Below, one piece after another: positions 61,438-64,000 of a DNA stretch of 64,000 bases. A program made the position numbers and the translations under genes. The stretch's first letter is position 1; each line of letters begins with the position of its first letter. The notes below the pieces were generated by a model. That model was given only the letters and a program-made list of their open reading frames with translations. It was not told where the DNA came from and ran no database searches. Source of the DNA: Flavobacterium agrisoli (GTDB lineage Bacteria; Bacteroidota; Bacteroidia; Flavobacteriales; Flavobacteriaceae); the NCBI RefSeq assembly GCF_016522065.1, contig NZ_JAEHFV010000004.1, forward strand, positions 1 to 64,000. Direction: 5' to 3'.

Positions 61438-62946
61438 TTACATCTCCTTCAACTGCTCCAAATAATCTCTTTGGTTAGAAAGTCTCGGAATTTTATGTTG
61501 TCCACCGAGTTTGTTACTTTGTTTGAGCCAGTCGTAAAATAAATTTTCTCGTGCTATATTGATGACTAATGGGTTTAACGTCATGTTGTTGTAGCGTTTG
61601 GCTTCGTAATCGGAGTTAAGGGTTTGTAAGGTTTGATCCAAGGTTTTTTGAAAAAGTCGAATATCTTGCGGTTGTTTCTTAAACTCAATCATCCATTCGT
61701 GTGCGCCTTTTTCTTTGCCGTCCATGAAAATCGGTGCTACGGTATAATCAATAACTTCTGTTTTGGTTAATTCACACGCCTTAGCAATAGCCTGATCGGT
61801 ATTTTCCACCATCAGTTCTTCGCCAAAGACATTAATGTGGTGTTTGGTTCTTCCGGTTACTCGAATTCGGTATGGATTTAAAGAGGTAAATCGAACAGTA
61901 TCACCAATTAAATAGCGCCACAATCCCGAATTGGTGGTAATGACAATGGCGTAGTTTTTATGCAATTCTACTTCGGCCAAACGAATGGTTTTTTGTTCCA
62001 AAGTTCCAAAAGTATTCATCGGAATAAATTCGTAAAAAATGCCATAATCCAGCATCAGCAACAAATCTGACGAATTATTCAAATCCTGAATGGCAAAAAA
62101 ACCTTCCGAAGCGTTGTAAATTTCGTAATACTGAAAGTCTTTTTTAGGCAGGATTTTTTTATACTGTTCTTTATAAGGCGAAAAACTTACCCCACCATGA
62201 AAATACACTTCTAAATTTGGCCAAATTTCGAGTAGGTTTTCTTTGCCCGCACTTTCTAAAACTTTATTGAGTAAAACCAGCATCCAAGAGGGAACTCCCG
62301 CAAAGCTCGTAACGTTTTCATTGCGCGTTTCGCTAATAATAGCCGCCATTTTAGATTCCCATTCACTCATTAACGAGGTTTTGTTGCTCGGCGTGCTGCT
62401 AAATTCGGCCCACATAGGCATGTTTTCAATTAAAATAGCCGATAAATCACCAAAATAAGAATTGTTGTCCTCGTAAATTTGAGAACTGCCGCCCAAGCGC
62501 AAACTTTTTCCAATGAATAATTCCGAATCTTCGTTGTTGTTCAAGTACAAACAAAGTAAATCTTTACTGCCTTTGTAATGGCAATCTTCTAGCGCCTCGT
62601 TGCTTACAGGGATAAATTTGCTTTTGGCATTGGTGGTGCCACTCGATTTTGCAAACCATTTAATGGGCGTTTCCCAAAATACATTTTGTTCGCCTTGTCG
62701 CGTACGCTCAATAAGCGGTTGTAAATCTTCGTAGGACGAAACCGGAACACGCTCGGTAAAGGTTTGGTACGATTTAATTGTTGCAAATTCGTATTGTTTG
62801 CCAATAATCGTTTGTTCCGAAGTTCGTATCAAATTGAGTAATAATTCTTCTTGAACCTCATTGGGGTATTTTAGGAAAAGTTCAATTTGATGAATTCTTT
62901 GTTTAAGAACCCACGAAGCAAAGGAGTTGATTATTGGTAAGGGCAT
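61438..62946 (-). CDS. GH3 auxin-responsive promoter family acyl-adenylase
   Basis: 502 residues. Features of the GH3/ANL superfamily: FAKSSGTTNAKSKFIPVS (the nucleotide-binding loop), FAGVPSWMLVLLNKVLE, YNASEGFFAIQD, GLWRYLIGDTVRFTS and VFGEELMVENTDQAI, which correspond to the ATP-binding and domain-swing motifs. In plants GH3 proteins join amino acids to acyl groups such as auxin; bacterial ones are unstudied but should adenylate a carboxylate. Substrate unknown. The gene has its own strong promoter and is divergent from the DUF2797 gene. Confidence 0.9.
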   Translation of the reverse strand: MPLPIINSFASWVLKQRIHQIELFLKYPNEVQEELLLNLIRTSEQTIIGKQYEFATIKSYQTFTERVPVSSYEDLQPLIERTRQGEQNVFWETPIKWFAKSSGTTNAKSKFIPVSNEALEDCHYKGSKDLLCLYLNNNEDSELFIGKSLRLGGSSQIYEDNNSYFGDLSAILIENMPMWAEFSSTPSNKTSLMSEWESKMAAIISETRNENVTSFAGVPSWMLVLLNKVLESAGKENLLEIWPNLEVYFHGGVSFSPYKEQYKKILPKKDFQYYEIYNASEGFFAIQDLNNSSDLLLMLDYGIFYEFIPMNTFGTLEQKTIRLAEVELHKNYAIVITTNSGLWRYLIGDTVRFTSLNPYRIRVTGRTKHHINVFGEELMVENTDQAIAKACELTKTEVIDYTVAPIFMDGKEKGAHEWMIEFKKQPQDIRLFQKTLDQTLQTLNSDYEAKRYNNMTLNPLVINIARENLFYDWLKQSNKLGGQHKIPRLSNQRDYLEQLKEM

Positions 62947-62992
62947 TTTTGTGAAAGTGTTATGAATTATGCGTGACGAATTATAACTTTAC

Positions 62993-63021
62993 CAAAAATA
63001 ACAAAATTTGTTAGATTTCAA
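62993..63021 (-). promoter_or_regulatory. Promoter of the GH3-family gene
   Basis: On the minus strand TTG (63021-63019) and TATTTTTG (63000-62993) are 18 bases apart, a full consensus match, 46 bases before the start codon at 62946. Confidence 0.72.
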
Positions 63022-63038
63022 ATTTAAAAATACACTTA

Positions 63039-63833
63039 ATGCAGTACCAAGGAGTTCTTACCAAAATGCAGACAGAATGGGGTAATCCTATTCAATATTA
63101 TTTGGTTTTCGAAGATGGTTTTATCAATATGAACCAATTGTTAAACAACGATATTGAACTTAATTTTGAAGGATATCAATGTTTAAATTGCCATAAGAAG
63201 AAGAAAATTTACCGTCAAGGTTTTTGTTACGATTGTTTTTACGGTAGCCCAGCAGTGGGCGATTGGATTATGAAACCCGAATTGAGCACTGCGCATTTGG
63301 GTATTCAAGATCGTGATTTGGCCTATGAGGAAAAGGTGCAATTGCAACCGCATATCGTGTATTTAGCTGGGTCTAGCGAGATAAAAGTAGGGGTAACGCG
63401 CAAAACGCAAGTGCCTACTCGTTGGATTGATCAAGGCGCCTCTCAAGCAATTGCTGTTGTTGAAGTTCCGAATCGGTATTTGGCTGGAATTACCGAAGTA
63501 GCTCTAAAAAGCCATTATTCGGATAAAACCAATTGGCGTAAAATGTTGCAAAATGAAGTGGAAACGCTCGATTTGATTGCCGAAAAACACAAAATCGCTG
63601 CCTTGCTTCCTGAAGAAGTTCAGGAGTATTTTTACTCTCAAAAAGAAGATTTATACGAACTGCATTATCCTGTTTTAGAATATCCCAAAAAAGTAACTTC
63701 TTTAAATTTGGATAAAACGCCTCATTTTCGTGGAAAATTAATGGGAATTAAAGGGCAATACCTGCTTTTTGAAGACGGAACGGTTTTTAATATTCGTTCC
63801 TACGAAGGTTATGTGGTAACGTTATCTTTATAA
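63039..63833 (+). CDS. DUF2797 protein with N-terminal zinc-binding cysteines
   Basis: 264 residues. Near residues 49-68, a CxxC pair (GYQCLNCHKKKK) is followed by a second (GFCYDCFYGSP), making a four-cysteine zinc-ribbon-like site. Downstream motifs KPELSTAHLGIQDRD, HIVYLAGSSEIKVGVTRKTQVPTRWIDQGASQAI and ITEVALKSHYSDKTNWRKML are typical of DUF2797; the GVTR..Q.P.RW..QGA section recalls a GIY-YIG-like nuclease core, which is only a similarity I note. Function unknown. Divergent from the GH3 gene. Confidence 0.88.
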   Translation: MQYQGVLTKMQTEWGNPIQYYLVFEDGFINMNQLLNNDIELNFEGYQCLNCHKKKKIYRQGFCYDCFYGSPAVGDWIMKPELSTAHLGIQDRDLAYEEKVQLQPHIVYLAGSSEIKVGVTRKTQVPTRWIDQGASQAIAVVEVPNRYLAGITEVALKSHYSDKTNWRKMLQNEVETLDLIAEKHKIAALLPEEVQEYFYSQKEDLYELHYPVLEYPKKVTSLNLDKTPHFRGKLMGIKGQYLLFEDGTVFNIRSYEGYVVTLSL

Positions 63834-63841
63834 GTAGAAAT

Positions 63842-63874
63842 AAAAAGCCTGAAATGATACATTTCAGGCTTTTT
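63842..63874. terminator. Bidirectional terminator between convergent genes
   Basis: AAAAAGCCTGAAATG and CATTTCAGGCTTTTT form a perfect 15-bp stem with a 3-base loop; the A run on one side and T run on the other let it work on both strands. Confidence 0.93.
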
Positions 63875-63895
63875 ATTTTAGAAGGCTACACCGGA

Positions 63896-64000
63896 TTATT
63901 TTTTCTTTCCGAACAAGCCATTGAGTAATTGGCTCGCTTTTTCTTTTACCGCTTCGGTTTTTTGTTTTTGTTCGGTTGTTTTGGTCGAATCTTTTGTTAT
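63896..64000 (-). CDS. 3' end of an unidentified minus-strand gene (partial)
   Basis: The last 34 codons and the stop (63896-63898 on the minus strand) of a gene that continues beyond the right edge. The visible C-terminus is Lys/Thr/Gln-rich (KTTEQKQKTEAVKEK) and ends in SQLLNGLFGKKK. Such a charged tail after a repetitive body is seen at the end of some AsmA-like envelope proteins in Flavobacteria, but the piece is too short to assign. The frame is supported by the convergent terminator in front of its stop. Confidence 0.6.
   Translation of the reverse strand: MTKDSTKTTEQKQKTEAVKEKASQLLNGLFGKKK

Noticed and set aside
1..64000. tRNA, rRNA or riboswitch in intergenic regions
   Set aside because: I looked through the gaps for tRNA T-arm and acceptor patterns and for known riboswitch cores and saw none; a covariance-model scan would be needed to exclude small RNAs.

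Overview
The window comes from an AT-rich member of the Bacteroidota, almost certainly a Flavobacteriaceae close to Flavobacterium. The evidence is a set of gliding-motility and type IX secretion (T9SS) genes (sprA, remB, porP/sprF, a type B C-terminal domain adhesin), proteins of Bacteroidota-restricted families (DUF4270, DUF6089, DUF4907, DUF4403), promoters of the Bacteroidota type (TTG about 17-23 bases upstream of TAnnTTTG) and an absence of clear Shine-Dalgarno sequences. No rRNA, tRNA, CRISPR array, insertion sequence or prophage was found, and there is no gene-free stretch over 300 bases. All assignments come from reading protein motifs; no database search was run.

Layout. 1-6135: 3' part of a large repeat-bearing T9SS adhesin, then its SprF/PorP partner and an OmpA/PD40 protein. 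6282-18461: CBS protein, ruvA, the giant T9SS translocon gene sprA, gcvH, a VanZ-like gene, deoC and remB; the gene order is close to the sprA-remB region of F. johnsoniae as I remember it. 18611-23779: a plus-strand cytochrome oxidase and assembly block (heme O synthase, two subunit III-type genes, subunit IV, a cysteine-poor Sco-like protein, a true Sco, DUF420 and a small CxxC membrane protein). 23782-25188: a DUF4403 lipoprotein on the minus strand. 25356-32458: a six-gene MacB-type tripartite efflux operon with two permeases and two adaptors. 32526-36670: tsaB, an MscS channel, a NifU-type scaffold, an orphan PorP/SprF protein and a gamma carbonic anhydrase.

36710-41563 is a minus-strand run of six genes: outer-membrane barrel, kelch lipoprotein, DUF4907, LytS-type kinase, exported intradiol-dioxygenase-like protein and LytTR regulator. 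It is divergent from a DUF4270 lipoprotein and barrel pair (41794-44363). I consider this the best candidate for an uncharacterised system in the window: a cell-surface sensory or polymer-handling module with its own two-component pair.

44365-52738 is the envelope-biogenesis cluster on the minus strand (CBS, nadK, DUF6089, uppS, bamA, two ompH/skp genes, murI). 52851-58539 holds pdxJ, a hydrolase, a small membrane protein, tig, clpP and clpX, that is, folding and proteolysis. 58666-63833 holds an SRPBCC protein, two VOC proteins, serB, a GH3-family protein and a DUF2797 protein. The window ends in the 3' end of a minus-strand gene.

Most non-coding signals are promoter -7 boxes and rho-independent terminators. 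Several inverted repeats are not explained by ordinary termination: a perfect 16-bp stem inside the start of the DUF4907 gene, a palindrome in the promoter of the efflux operon, a palindrome over the tig promoter, and a 19-bp imperfect stem between clpP and clpX.
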